In this document: positions 11,991-24,640 of the stretch, in pieces
Layout of the letters: each line of letters opens with the position of its first letter
How positions within the stretch are numbered: position 1 is the stretch's first letter
NCBI RefSeq assembly: GCF_030445035.2
Contig: NC_080683.1
Coordinates: forward strand, 116,421,225-116,485,224
DNA from: Dasypus novemcinctus
Taxonomy: Eukaryota > Chordata > Mammalia > Cingulata > Dasypodidae
DNA length: 64,000 nucleotides
Direction of reading: 5' to 3'
Made by a program: the position numbers and the translations under genes
The notes under the pieces: model-generated
What the model saw: only the letters and a program-made list of their open reading frames with translations
Database searches by the model: none
What the model was told of the DNA's origin: nothing

Positions 11991-12460
11991 AGAAGCGCTG
12001 TCTTACTTTCCTTGCAGCCCTAATTAGATACCCCAAAAGTGGGGCTTAAAACAGAAAATTATTGTCTCAGTTGTACAGGCCAGATGTTTACTCTCAAGGT
12101 AGCAGGAGAGTCATGCTTCCCCTGATACCTGTTAAGGAGAATCCCTCCATGGCCCTTCCAGCATCTGGTGGTTGTTGGTCATCTTTGATGGCCCATGCCT
12201 TGTAGCTGCATCACTCCCACCTGCCTTGGTTATCACTTGGACTTTACTTCTCCCCTGTTTCAGTCTGTGTGTCTGAGTCAAATTTGCTCTCTAGGAGGAC
12301 ACCAGTCATATTGTACTAAGGGCCCACCATACTACAATACGGCCTCATATTAGCTAATTTCATCTTCAAAGACCACCTTTCCTAGTAGTGTCACATTTAA
12401 TGGACCCAGGGTGCGGACATGAACATGTGTTTTTGGGGGACACAATCCAACCCACATTAA
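11990..12460 (+). repeat. Ancient LTR-type (MaLR/MLT-like) element
   Basis: Ordered blocks are 'ggggcttaaaacagaaaatt', 'attgtctcag', 'gcatctggtggttgt', 'gacaccagtcatattgtact', 'agggcccacc' and 'gacacaatccaaccca'. This is the order of a widespread, old mammalian LTR-type repeat. No internal coding region is attached. Confidence 0.55.
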
Positions 12461-13660
12461 GCTCTGAGTTCTTGTTCCTGAAACATATCATGTCCTGTGA
12501 CACACATGTACCTCCTGTACCCTCCATTGCCTGGCCTGCCTCCAGCCTTTCAAGATGGTATGAAATGATCTCTTAGCATGTCATACTATCTAGTGAACTG
12601 CAGATGTGAAGTCAAGGTCATGTCCTACTCTGCTTGAAGTTCCAAATCACGGCGTAATGCCCATTCACAGAAAGTACTCAAAATGATACTGGGAACGGAT
12701 CAAGGTCTTCCTGGGCTTTGGGGGTTATTTTGCCCATGGTGTGTGTGTTATTGTGTGTGAGAGATAACAGAATATTTTTGATCATTTGGCTTGGCATTTC
12801 TGTTGTATTGTTCACAAAGGCTCATAAACCCCTATAAAGTCAGCTGATAGCATCAGGTCATACCTGGATCCTGGCTCAGTCCTAAACCACACACTTATTT
12901 CCATACCTGCCCTCTTTCCCTGCTGAGTCCACTTTACCTGGATCAATTTAGTTCAGTATCAATTCTGAGCATCAACTGCAACAATTTAAGAAGCTCCAGG
13001 CTCTAGGAATCTGCAACTTCACTCTTGCAACAGATGGGTCTAGCACATCCTTGCTCTAGGGTCCTAAGCTATATCTTGATTCCAAATTCTGGATTTTGAA
13101 TTTCTCCGAGGCCCTCAGGTATCAACTCCCACCTCAACTGCCTTCTACCTATGCCAATATTCTCTAGGTCTTGGAGCCAGGTTTGTGCTGTTTCCTTCTT
13201 TTCCTGGCTCTAGACACTGCCTTGAGGAAGGAACTTCTCTTGCCACAGATGCTCTGGGTGCCATTGTTGGCTTCTGTGCCTCCTTGGTGCTATAGAAGCT
13301 CTGCCTGAACTCACAGGATTGTCTCCACAGAGTGTACCTGACCATATTATGCTCTCCCAGCCTTTGTATATTCAAGTTGTCAGTCACTGCATCTGTGGGC
13401 TGCCTTGTATTAACAATCTAGTAAGACCTCGGCTCAATTTTTTCAAGCTAATCCACGTAGGTGTGTGTTGATCCAAGACCTTATTCCTCCCAGGCAATTC
13501 TGCTCTGTTAAGGGTGCAGCTCCACCTGTGCCTGCAATACCCAGAATTGTACCAAAGTGGGGTACACGTGGCTGTGTGATATATTGGTCCCTGCAAGACT
13601 GTGCTCAGAACTGACAATAAAGAAAATCAGGAGCAGGACATTTTCCAAAGATTTAGGTGA
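12460..13660. other. Unassigned; short (GT)-rich patch at 12,740
   Basis: A short 'gtgtgtgttattgtgtgtga' patch lies near 12,740. No exon is supported. The open frames at 13,145-13,617 on the minus strand have no family signature. Confidence 0.35.
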
Positions 13661-13669
13661 TATTTGTAA

Positions 13670-14870
13670 AGATTTATTTCTAAGCTAGATGACAAGTGCT
13701 TAGTTGGTTATGATATTATTTCATATTTTCAATATTTGTGTACTAAAAAGGGAAAGTGGATGTATTAGTCAGCCAAAGGGGTGCTGTTGCAAAATGCCAG
13801 AAATTGGTTGGTTTTTCTAAAGGGTATTTATTTGGGGTAGGAGCTTATAGATACCAGGCTGTAAAACACAATTTATTTCCCTCACCAAAATCTATTTGTA
13901 GCAAGATGGCTTACGACGTCTGCAACGGTTCAGGCTTCCCAGGTCCCTACATTCCTGGAGCTTGTTTTACTCTGTCTTCAAGATTCTTTCCTTCCTGGGG
14001 CTGGCTTCTCTTTCCTCTGTGGGCTTACTTCTGGGGCTCCAGGTTAAGGCTTCAGCATCAAACTGCAACATGAGAAACGCTTGCATCAAAAGCTCCAACT
14101 CTGTCCTTTGCTATGCCTTATACCTTATATCTGTGAGTCTCTACCCACCAAAGGGCGGGGACTCCATGCCCTAATGGTAACTCAATCATGGCCAGGTACA
14201 GATCAGATTACAAACATACTCCAATATTTCTTTTTGTAATTTATCAATTATATCAAACTGTGACAGTAGATAATGTGGAATGTGAACCAGTAACCAATGA
14301 GAGGAGGTGAGAGTGGGCCTGTTTTCCTGGCAGAACTCCAGGAAATTTTCAAGTTCTGGCATCTGAAGGAGGACAGCAGCTTCATGGGGCAGCACAAGGA
14401 TAATCAAGGAGCAGAGTCTCACACTTGGATGTGCTTCTTCATCATCATGGACACTCCTTGAGCCACAATCCCCATTCACTAGGTCTGGGGTGGGGCCTTG
14501 TGTTCTGCACATTGAGGACCAGAGAATTATAAGACACTTTGTAAAAACTCCTACTCAGTTGCCTCTTCTGCCAGTCCCAGGCCTCAGTGAAGGCAGCTAT
14601 ATCAAGTTCCCCCTAGAGAGAAAGGGTGTATTCATAAAACCAAGTAGAAGATTTTCCTGGGGAAACACCTGAGTGTCATGGGCTCAAAGTTTGAAATAGC
14701 TCTGCAATTTCACATGCAATTTAGACAGGAGGAAGGGAAAGGAAGCTCCCCAAGTATCAAAACACAATGAAGAGCTTCTCAATTGAGGGGAAAGTCCTCC
14801 CTACTTTACTACATATGAGAGTCCAAGCTGAAAGGACCATCTACTTCAAAGTGAGGACTGTCTCTGATGC
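13670..14870. repeat. Duplication c, copy 1 (left part; paralogue at 41.97-42.64 kb)
   Basis: The pair aligns at 'catattttcaa' and 'ggaaagtgg' (13,725-13,757), then from 14,270 onward through 'gtgggcctgttttcctggca', 'gcttcatggggcag', 'agaagattttcctgggg' and 'ctccctactttactacat'. This copy contains an inserted repeat at 13,760-14,190 that the other lacks. The similarity resumes at 15,980 and continues to 18,950. Differences are frequent, so the duplication is not recent. Confidence 0.6.
13760..14190 (+). repeat. TATTAGTCAG-type repeat, plus copy
   Basis: It starts 'tgtattagtcagccaaaggg' and contains 'tatttatttggggtaggagc'. It is absent from the paralogous segment near 42,055, so it was probably inserted after the duplication, or deleted from the other copy. 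Confidence 0.6.
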
Positions 14871-15029
14871 CCTACATGGGTGCAAAGAATATGATGGTAG
14901 GCCCCCTTTCAGCAGTGGGATGTTTCGGTAAATGGTTCTTCTGCCCTGCGAAGAATAATTTTGCCAATTTCCTTTACTAGTCAGACAATAAATGTTTTTT
15001 CTCCAATTTTATATATTTTTTTAAAAGAT

Positions 15030-15387
15030 TTTTTTTAAAAATTTATTTATTTAATTCCCCCCACCTCCCCACCCCTTCCTCGGTTGTCTGTTCTCTGCGT
15101 CTGTTTGCTGCATCTTGTTTCTTTCTCCTCTTCTGTTGTTGTCAGCAGCACGGAAGTGTGGGCGGTGCCATTCTTGGGCAGGCTGCACTTTCTTTTGCAC
15201 TGGGCGGCTCTCCTTACTGGTGCACTCCTTGAGCGTGGGGCTCCCCTACGCGGGGGACGGCACTCCTTGCGCGCGTCAGCACTGTGCATGGGCCAGCTCC
15301 ACATGGGTCAAGGAGGCCCGGGGTTTGAAGCGCGGACCTCCCATGTGGTAGACGGACGCCCTAACCACTGGGCCAAGTCCGTTTCCC
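15030..15387 (-). mobile_element. DAS-type SINE, minus strand
   Basis: Reverse-oriented DAS SINE: A/T-rich tail on the left, '(ttta)n', then the body 'ggttgtctgttctctgcgtc', and the tRNA-like head ending 'gggccaagtccgtttccc' at 15,387. The direct repeat 'ttaaaagat' flanks it at 15,021-15,029 and 15,388-15,396. The paralogous segment near 42,640 lacks it. Confidence 0.93.
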
Positions 15388-15389
15388 TT

Positions 15390-16990
15390 AAAAGATATTT
15401 TGATTACATAAATGTTACAGAGAATATATAGTGGATTCCCTTATGTCCCACTCACCATACCTCACACATTTTCCCACATTAGCAACCTGTTTCATCAGTG
15501 TAGTACATTCATTGCAATTGATAAACACCTTTGGAAAAGCACTGCCACTAAGCATGGATTATAGTTTACACTTTAGTTTACACTCTTACCCATTCTATTT
15601 GGTAGGTTATAGTCATATATATAAAGGCTTGTATTTGTCACTGTAATGTCATTTGGGGAGATTTTCAACTTCTAAATATGCCCCCCATCACAAATGTTTT
15701 TCCCTCTCATTAATCCCAGCACAATGGGTCAATACCTCCATAAAAATGGTATTTTTTCCATTGCTACAATCATAATTGTATAGTAGAATTATAGTAAATT
15801 TATTTCAGTCCATAAATCATTTCCCAACCAAGGACTCAGGGATGGTAATGCCCACTCCACCATTAATTGAGGGAGGGCTTCCATCCCATACATCTGATGG
15901 ATGGGGCCGTCTTGCTTGCAATTGTAGGCACTCTCAGTTCCCTGGTGAGTTGTTTGTCCATCATCTTCTCCCCATTAGTTGTCCTGGGTGAGTCCACTGA
16001 ACTGGAGATTGGATGTTACAACTCCATTGAGATTCAGGGCTCAGCCAGCACATGGACACCCCAAAGAGCTAAATCTACTGGATGCACACCTACCAACTCT
16101 AAATACTAATTATAGGTTCAAATAGAAGGACAGAAGAGTCATGCATAGGGACACCACTGTCATACTGGGGAACATAAATACCAGATTAGGACCCACTGGC
16201 AAGGAACCAAATTTCTGAGCTATCTGCCCTAACTGTAGTGTCTGGATGTCTCCATATCCCAGGAGAGCTTCGCTATTTGGAGTCTTTGGCAGTCAAAGAG
16301 ATCATGTTGAGATGTGCAGTAGCCCTAACTCTGAGATGGCCTCCTGAAACACTTTGAAGTCTCTTACCATAAAACCTCATTTGTCTTTAGCATTTCCCCC
16401 TTTTGGTAAAGGTCTTCTCCTCTCCCCCCCACCCCGCCCCAGTTGCATTGCTTGTTGGTACATGGTAGCAGTCCATTAGTGTCAAGGAAGTTCATTCCCA
16501 GGAGTCACGTCCCACGCTGGGGCAAATTCATTGCTTATATTTGCTGAGTTAGGCTTAGAGAGAGGCCACATTTGAGCAACAAGGAGGCTCCCAGTAGGTA
16601 ACTCTTAGGCATCCTATGTCACTAGGCTAACTTTCCATTTCAAGAGCAAAGGCTTATAAGGATAGTCACCAATACCAAGGGTCCTTCAATAGACCATTCT
16701 CCTTCACAAGTCACAGTCCCTGAACTTGGGGCATTCTTGTTTTTCCATTAGAGAATGAGACAGATCTGCCCTAGATGGGAATTTTATATTCTTTTGGTTA
16801 TTGTGTGAATCTCCACCCGTCCTAACAATGCCCCATGATCATTTGAACACATTTATATGCCTTGTATATATAACCAGGTATACTTCTCCCAGGTATCCCC
16901 TCTCACTGTCATCCCACACAAATGATCCTCCCTTGCCACAGTTGTTAACCTTCTGAGATCAAAAACCTCTTCAAAAAGGAAGTCAATAAA
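15390..16990 (-). repeat. L1 3' UTR, antisense copy 3
   Basis: Same landmarks as at 5,620-6,620, then 'gattcagggctcagccagca' and 'gagtcacgtcccacgctggg'. It runs directly into the antisense L1 body beyond 16,990. Confidence 0.65.
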
Positions 16991-19900
16991 TTAGACACAT
17001 ACAATTAATAAGAAACTGAAATAACAATGATAGCTTTATACATAAGACATATGCAGAAAAAATTGATAAAAAGTGAAAACAAAGTAATATTTTTTAAAAA
17101 TTGGGATATTAAAAATAATGTAAAAATATTTAAAGAGAAAGAAAAAATCTTTTTTGACATTTTGCCTTTTATCACTCTAAAACTGTTGTCCTATATATAC
17201 AGTGACATTTTCTTCCATTTATTCCCCCAGTGTTTTACTTTTTTTTTTTTTCATTTTTTCTTCAAAGAATTTCCAAGTCACAAGAGTCATGTACAGAACA
17301 CACGGTATTCCCATACACCCAACATCCTCCCCCTGTTTCCCTTTGCCCCGTCAATAAAATTTTATGTATGGATGGTATATTTGATGCAATTGATGTACAA
17401 ATAGTGTGACTTAGCTACTAACCATCATCAATGGTTCACATTATGGTTTTCATTTTGGACCATATACTTTTTAGAAAGTCTGATAAAATTTAATATGGCC
17501 TGTATTCATCATTGCAAGATCATGCAGAATATTTCCATCACCCGCAAAATATTCCCTTTTAAATTCCTCCCTCCTCCTCCCCTTTGTGGCATCTGAGACC
17601 ACCAGATGTCACTCTTTGAAGGACAAGATTCATCATAACTTACATCTTCACTGATGGCTTGACACACTAGTCTATCCTCTTCTCTTAGGCACTGCCGATG
17701 TTCTCAAGTGACTCCAGTCCCTCTGTTTAAGAACATAGAGGGCCTTCCTAGGATGGGATTCCAAAACCTTCCCACTCATTATGTGGGTCTTTACTCACTG
17801 ATGCAACTGATCACTCACATGCTCCCTAGAAGCCTGTGCCAGGTGCACCCTGGCCCCATTTCCCCTGACTCAATACCCTAAGCCCGTAATCCTTCCCTGT
17901 CATATTGCCAAATGAGCATTCCAAATACTGTAATTTCAACCACGTACCTGCCATTCCCCAGTGTTCAGCTGGCTCCTCCCCAACCCTCCCCTCAGTTCCA
18001 TGGACCATCCAACCCAACCTTCCCATCCTACCCCCCCGTCTAACCTGCACCACCCAACCCAATATTATCACTATACCCCTATCACGTCCCTTCACTGCAC
18101 AACTGCACACTTCCAACTTGTCATAGATTTCGCCCAAATGGGCATTGAATCATAACCTTTTCCTCCATATATACTTCCTGTAAAAGTATCTTCCAGACTC
18201 TAGCATTGTGAATCTGCTCAGTTTGCTTAATTTATATCAATGATGTCACGTAATATTTGTCCTTCAATGCCTGACTTGCTGCACTCAACATGAGGTCCAC
18301 AAGGTTCATCCATGTTATCCCATGTGTTACTACTGTATGCCTTCTTACAACTGAGTAATATTCCATTGTATGTATATAACACATTATTTTTATCCATTCA
18401 TCAGTTTGTGAGCATTTGGGTTGATTCCAACTTCTGGCAGTATTGAATAATGCCGGTATGAACATTGGTGTGTATATATCTGTTCGTGTCCTTGCTTTCA
18501 ACTTTTCTGGGTATAAACCTATCAGTGGAATTGATGGATCATATGACAGGTCTATAATTAGTTTTTCAAGAAATTGCCAAACTGACCTTCACATTGGCTA
18601 TACCATTCTACATCCGCACCAGCAGTGTTTGAGTATTCCCATTTATCTGCATCCTCTCCAACACTTTTAGTCCTCTGATTTTTAAATAGCCACCAATTTA
18701 ATGGGTGTAAGATGGTATCATTTCCTAATAGCTAGTGATGTTGAACATCTTCTCCTGTGCTTCTTGGCCATTTGCATTTCTTTGGAGAAGTGTCTGTTCA
18801 CATTTCTTGCCTATTTTTTAATGGGTTGTTTGTCTTTTTATATTCAAGATATAAGATTTCTTTATAAATGTTGGATATTGGCTTCCTATCAGATATATGG
18901 TTACCAAATATTTTCTCCAGTAGAGTAGGCTGCTTTTTCATTTTCTTGACAATCTCCTTTGAGATGCAAAAGTTTTTAATTTTGAGGAGTTCCCATTTAC
19001 CTATTTTTTCTTTTGCTGTTCCTGCTTTGGATGTGAAGTTCATGATATCATTTCCTATTACAATGTCCCGTAGATATTTCCCTACATTATCTTCCAAGAT
19101 CTTTATGGTCTAGGCTCTTATTTTAGATCTTTGATGCATGCATCTTGAGTTAATTTTTGTATAAGGTGTGAGATGGTGTTCTTCTCTCATTCTTTTGGAT
19201 ATAGAATATCCAGTTCTCCAAGCAGCTTTTTTGGAAGAGCCCATTTTTTCCCTGGTGAGTGGACTTGGTGGCCTTGTGGATATCAGATGACTGTATATGC
19301 AAGCATCTGTATCAGAACTCTAGATCCAGTTCCATTGGTCCGTATATCTATCCTCGTGCCAATTCCATGCAGTTTCACCCTACGAACATGTAGCTTCGTA
19401 GGATGTTTTAAAGTCAGGGAGTGTGTTTCCTCTGATTTCATTTTTCCCTTTCAATGTCTTTGGCTATTTGGGGCTTCTTGCCCTTCCAAATAAATTTTAT
19501 AGTTGGTTTTTGCAATTCAGTAAAATATGCTGTTTTGATTTTTATTGGTGCTTTAATTCTGTAGGTCAGTTTGGGTAGGAGAGACATCTTAATGATGTTT
19601 AGTCTTCCTATCAATGAACTGGGAATATTCTTCCATTTATTAAAGTCTTCTTTGATTTCCTTTAACAGTATTGTGTAGTTTTCTGCATATAAATAATTTA
19701 CATCTTTAGTTAAATTTATTCCTAGATATTTGATTTTTTTTACTTGCTATTGTAAATTTTTTTCCCCTGATTCCCCCTCAGATAGTTCATTATTGGTGTA
19801 CAGAAATGCTACTGATTTTTGCACATTGATCTTCAAACCTGGAATTTCACTGAACTCAATTATAAGTTTAGAAGTTTTATTGTAGATTTCTCAATATTGT

Positions 19901-21985
19901 AGATTTTTCTATGTATATATTTTGCCATCTGCAAATACTGAAGTTTTTACTTCTTCCTTTCCAATTTGGATGAATTTTTTATCTTTTTCTTGTGTAAGTG
20001 CTCAAGCAAGCACTTTTTAAAAAAAAGATTTATTTATTTATTTCTCTCCCCTTCTCCCCGCCGCCCCAGTTGTCTGTTCTCTGTGTCTATTTGCTGTGTG
20101 CTCTTTGTCCACTCCTGTTGTTGTCAGCGGCATGGGAATCTGTATTTCTTTTTGTTGCGTCATCTTGTTGTGTCAACTCTTGGTGTGTGCAGCACCATTC
20201 TTAGGCAGGCTGAACTTTCTTTTGTGCTGGGCAGCTCTCCTTACGGGGCGCACTCCTTGTGCGTGGGGCTCCCCTGCGTGGGGACACCCCTGCGTGGCAC
20301 GGCACTCCTTGCATGCATCAGCACTGCGCATGGGCCAGCTCCACATGGGTCAAGGAGGCCCGGGGTTTGAACCGCAGGCCTTCCATATGGTAGACGGACG
20401 CCCTAACTACTGGGCCAAGTCCACTTCCTGAGCAAGCACTTTTACTGCAATATTATATAAGAGCTGTGATTCTGGGCATCCTTGACTATTTCTCCTCTTT
20501 CTTAGAGGGAAGGCTTTTCATATTTCACCATGGTATATGATGTTTGCTGTGAGCTTTTCATTAACACCCTTTATAATGTTGTGAAAATTTCCATCTATCC
20601 ATATCTTTGGTAGTGTTTTTATCCTTAAAGGGTGTTGTATTTTATTGAAATATTTTTCTGCATCTATAGAGAATATTATGTGGTTTATTTCTTTCATTCT
20701 GTTTATGTGCTTTATGATATTGATTGGTTTTCTTACATTGAACCATTTTTGCATAGTAGGAATAAAATCACTTGGTCATGGTGTGTAATTTATTTGATGT
20801 GTTCGTGAATATGATTCGCAAGAATTTGATGAGGATTTTAGATCTAGGTTCATTTGGGAGATTCATCTCTGGTTTTCCTTTCTGAAAGTATCTTTGTTTG
20901 GCTTTGGTATTAGGGTGAGGTTGGAGTCATAGAATGAGTTGGGCAATGTTCCTTCCACTTCTATTTTTGGAAGAGTTTGAGTAGGATGGGAGTTAGTTCT
21001 TTCCAGAATGTTTGGGAGAATTCGCCTGAGATGCCATCTTGTCCTGTGCTCTTCTTAGTAGGGAAGTTTTGATGACCGATTCTATCTCACTACTGGTAAT
21101 TGGTCTGTTAAGCTCTTCAATTTTTTCTTTCATCAATGTAGGCTTCTTGTGAGTGGTGATTTCCCCTGCCTCATTTCTTATTTTGTGTATTTGCATCTTC
21201 TCTCTTTTTCTCCTTGTTTCCTATGAGGGGATTGTCAATTTTATTGATCTTCTCAAAGAACCAGCCATTGGTATTGTTTATTTTTTCTGTGCTTTCTTAT
21301 TTTCCATTTCATTAATTCTGCTCTAATCTTTGTATATTCTGCTGTGTTTGGGTTGTGTTCTGTACATGTCTATAAAGTGCAGCTCCTCTGAAGAAACAAA
21401 GTCTTCGTTTCTTTATTGATTCTCTGTAAAGATGTTCTGTCTAATGGTGATAATGCTCTATTAATGTCCCCCAGTATAATTCCAGAGGCATCTATTTCTC
21501 CACTCAGTTTTTCCAGGGTTTGCCTCATGTATTTTGAGGCACCCTGGTTAGGTGCATAAATGTTTACCACTGTTCTTTCTCTTTGGAAGATTACCCCTTT
21601 TACTAATACATAGTGTCTCTTTTTGTCACCTACAATAGATTTACATTTAAAGTCTAACTTCTCCAAATATAGTAAAGCTACTCCCATTGTTTTTGGTTAT
21701 TGTGTGCTTGTAAAGTTTTTTCCAACCATTCACTTTCAGCCTTCTTGAATCCCTGGGAAAGGTAGGTTTCTGGTAGACAGCATATGGTGGGTCGTAATTT
21801 CTTCTCCATTCTACAAGTAAGTGTCTCTTGACTGATGAGTTTAGGTCATTACTAATCAATGTTAATGTTGTCATGGAATCACTAAGATTAGCCATATTTT
21901 CTTTGGGTATATGTATGGCAGCTGGCATGAGGATATCTCCCTTCCCTATCCCTGTCACTTTAGGGTCCCTTCTGACACCCATGAG
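16990..21985 (-). mobile_element. L1 LINE, antisense, broken ORF2, interrupted by a SINE
   Basis: This is a long L1 in reverse. The 3' UTR and ORF2 3' end lie near 17,000-18,500, a reverse-transcriptase segment at 20,518-20,754 (reading SIDAEKYFNKIQHPL), an 'ELNRPITSSEIESVIK' segment at 20,993-21,196, and the endonuclease domain at 21,370-21,982 (NIYAPNQGA and ILGDIN motifs). There are frameshifts, stops and an internal deletion between the endonuclease and RT parts, so it is dead. A DAS SINE sits inside at 20,018-20,430. Similarity to L1 stops just 5' of the ORF2 start, so the copy is 5'-truncated. Confidence 0.85.
20018..20430 (-). mobile_element. DAS-type SINE inserted in the antisense L1
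   Basis: Full-length reverse SINE, with tail 'gatttatttatttatttctc' on the left and head ending 'gggccaagtccacttcctg'. The 13-bp direct repeat 'agcaagcactttt' flanks it at 20,005-20,017 and 20,431-20,443. The host L1 resumes exactly after it. Confidence 0.93.
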
Positions 21986-21989
21986 GTGC

Positions 21990-22800
21990 TTGGTTGGCTA
22001 AAATTACTGCAGAGACCACTCTCCACCCTCTCAGATCCCTCCTCCTCTCAGGGATGTCACTGCCACTCTCCTTTTGGAAGAGGGCTATTATACTACAAAG
22101 GCCAAGAGGAAGCCATGAGAACAGGCACTACCTACCAAAAGAGTAAACCAAATTTAATTCCACAGCTTGGAAAGATGCAGTGATTAATCCTACCAAGAGG
22201 ACATGATAAATGCAGGGATGATGATTCCTGCCACAGCCCATTTCACCTCTCATTGACCTGCTCAGAAGATAGATGGTCCTTGAAGGATGAGAATGGATTC
22301 TCATAAACCTAAGTAGGGGTTCTCTTCATTTGCTACTTCTGTTCCAGATTAGTCTTGAGCAAATCAGTACCTTCCCTTGTATGCAGCTATTGATCTGGCT
22401 TGAACATGTTTCTTGAAATTTTTTAAGAAGTACCAAAAGAAATAGTTGTTTTTTTCCTGACAAGGCCAGCAAAATATCTTCACGGTCTCTTCTCAGGGGT
22501 ATAACAAAATTCCCCCCTTTGTTATAAAATAGTCTTCAGGGCATACACTTGATTACCTTTCCTTTCCACAAGACATCATACTGGGCCATTCTATTGATGG
22601 CATTATGGTGAGTGCATGTAGTGAGCATGAAGTAGCTAAAACTTACTGTGTGCCAGAGTGGGGGAGATAAGCCCAACAAAAATTCAGGGTTCTTCCACCT
22701 TAGTTAAATTTAGAGGCATCCAGTATTGTGGGTCATGCCCAGATATTCCTTCAATGGCAAGGATAAAAGGCAGCATCTAATATATTGTAAAACTGTAAAA
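21990..22800 (+). pseudogene. ERVL-type pol (reverse transcriptase) relic
   Basis: The stretch around 22,590-22,770 has the order seen in endogenous ERVL pol: a degenerate RT active-site region near 22,590, then 'ccaacaaaaattcagggttc', 'ttaaatttagaggcatccag' and 'gggtcatgcc'. Stops and frameshifts break it, and no intact retroviral frame remains. The left part (21,990-22,300) fits only loosely. It is an old endogenous copy with no coding capacity. Confidence 0.5.
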
Positions 22801-22826
22801 CATGCACAACACTTTGTTGGACTGTT

Positions 22827-23640
22827 TTATTTTAGAGGAAACCTACTCCTCATTTGTGTGTCAAATACAGAATGACTAAAACACTTCAGGTTTTGTGTGT
22901 GGAGGGGCGTATGGGGAGGCTCTCCAACAGGTCCAGGCTGCTGTGCACCCTGCTCTGCCACCTCAGCTATATTATCTGGTAGGTCATTTGGTACTTTAAG
23001 GTTTGGTGGCAAATAGAGATGAAGTTTGGTGCATTTCTTGGGCCCTTCTAAGAGACTGATATCACAGACCCTTCAGGTGTGGTACAAAGTCCGGCCATCT
23101 TCTCTCAATAGCTCTTCTAGTTTTGAGAACAACTTTGACCTTCTTCTGGGTCTCATTACAGTCCAAACCCTTAATGAAGGGCCATGACATGTGAGTTTTC
23201 CTCCATGACACGTTTTCTAAATCAGGTCGAATCTATGGTGCTATTTCTGACAAAGTCAGGATTGACAGATTCAGAAAGTTAGGGGTGATAATCTGTGACC
23301 ACTCATTATTACTCCTGGTGAACTAGTAGAAAGATTTCTGCTACGTGTCCCTGCATCCTTCATCTCTGCTGGTCTAGAGGTCTTAGTTCCAAAGTAGGCA
23401 TGTGCTTCAACTAGGACACACAATGATTCCATTGAACTGGAGGTTAAGACTTCCACAGGCCACTTGGGGCTCCTCATGATTCTGAAGCGATAAGCAAAAA
23501 GGGACTTGGTATCCTGGCTGGGGTGATTGATCCTGACTATCAAGATGAAATAAGATTGCAGTTCCACAGTGCAGGCAAAGGAGAGTTTGCCTGGGATACC
23601 AGACATCCTCTAGGGCTCCTCTTAGTACTATGATGCTCAA
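22827..23640 (-). pseudogene. Unidentified pseudogene-like block
   Basis: On the minus strand two long but offset frames (23,271-23,606 and 23,407-23,640), followed by a further open stretch (22,827-23,012), give protein-like composition with no recognised domain. A poly(A)-signal-like 'aaaataaaac' follows at the 3' side, but I see no poly(A) tail or splice-framed exon structure. It could be a frameshifted retrocopy or chance. I do not recognise the parent gene. Confidence 0.25.
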
Positions 23641-24180
23641 TGAATAAAGTCAAGGAAATACAGCAATAACTCAATCAATGCTCAGTGACTCAGGATCTTA
23701 AAGAATGAAAGCTTGAGTCTTCCCGGCAGGCAAGGAGATATGACAAGCTAAGGAGTTTGCTGAGCATAAAGGGAACATGAAATAGGTAGTGGGAAATAGG
23801 TGGTGACAAATACAACCCAGAATCCCATAACCAGTTATAATAACCAGGACATTAATGTTTATGAGTATTTCTTCTTCGTTTTTACTTCTTAGGTATGTGT
23901 ACACAAAGCAAACAACTTTTATTTCTTCCCTAACATGTGGTCTTATGGTAAGACATAACTTGTGTCAGTTTCATGTTACAGTATCCAAGTTACAGACTAT
24001 CAAGTATAAGAGGGAAAATTACCTAATGAATTCCAAACATTCAGGAAAGATTTAGAGAATTCCTGGTTGTACACATTACAGTTTAATATTGTTATTAAGA
24101 GAATAAGTCCATTATCATTTTTTCATTTAGAGATAAGTTTTGTTTAAGCTGATGTCTGTGGCTGCCTTGTTGACAAAGGA
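23640..24180. other. Nothing recognised
   Basis: AT-rich sequence without assignable features. Confidence 0.35.
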
Positions 24181-24640
24181 TGGTGTGTAATGGTCAGGGT
24201 CATGTGTCTCCTTGGCCATGTAATGGTGCTCAGTTGCTGCTTAAGGAAGCCCTGGCCATTGTTGATGTGAGGACATTCCTTGGACATCAGTCATCAGTAA
24301 GTTCAATGCATCTCTGGACAACTGCATCTACCAACAGCTGAGGAGATTGCATCCTTTTCCAATGAAAGACATCTCTTCCAATCAGGTGAAGGCTACCGAA
24401 GGAGAAGTGATAATTTCAGGAGGCAGAAGAGAATTTTTCCAATTTACTTCCACCAGCCAGCCTCTCCCAGAGAATTCACTGAAATTCTTCATGTAGTGCC
24501 CCCAAGGTATCTGTCCTATAGAATATGGACCTGTGCATCCCCACACTGGAAGAGACAAATTATAAAATCCCAAAATATTCAGAGATATCTCCTATCAGTT
24601 ATGTTTTCCTAGAGTGTCTTGAGTAATATAGAGTCTTTCA
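24180..24640 (-). repeat. Dispersed repeat related to 59,970-60,395, inverted
   Basis: 'gggtcatgtgtctccttggc', 'atggtgctcagttgct', 'gtgaggacattccttgga', 'catcagtaagttcaatgcat' and 'gacatctcttccaatcag' are the reverse complement, in order, of blocks at 60,190-60,390. The left end lies near 24,640. It is probably an LTR-type or DNA-transposon repeat shared by many mammals. Confidence 0.5.
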
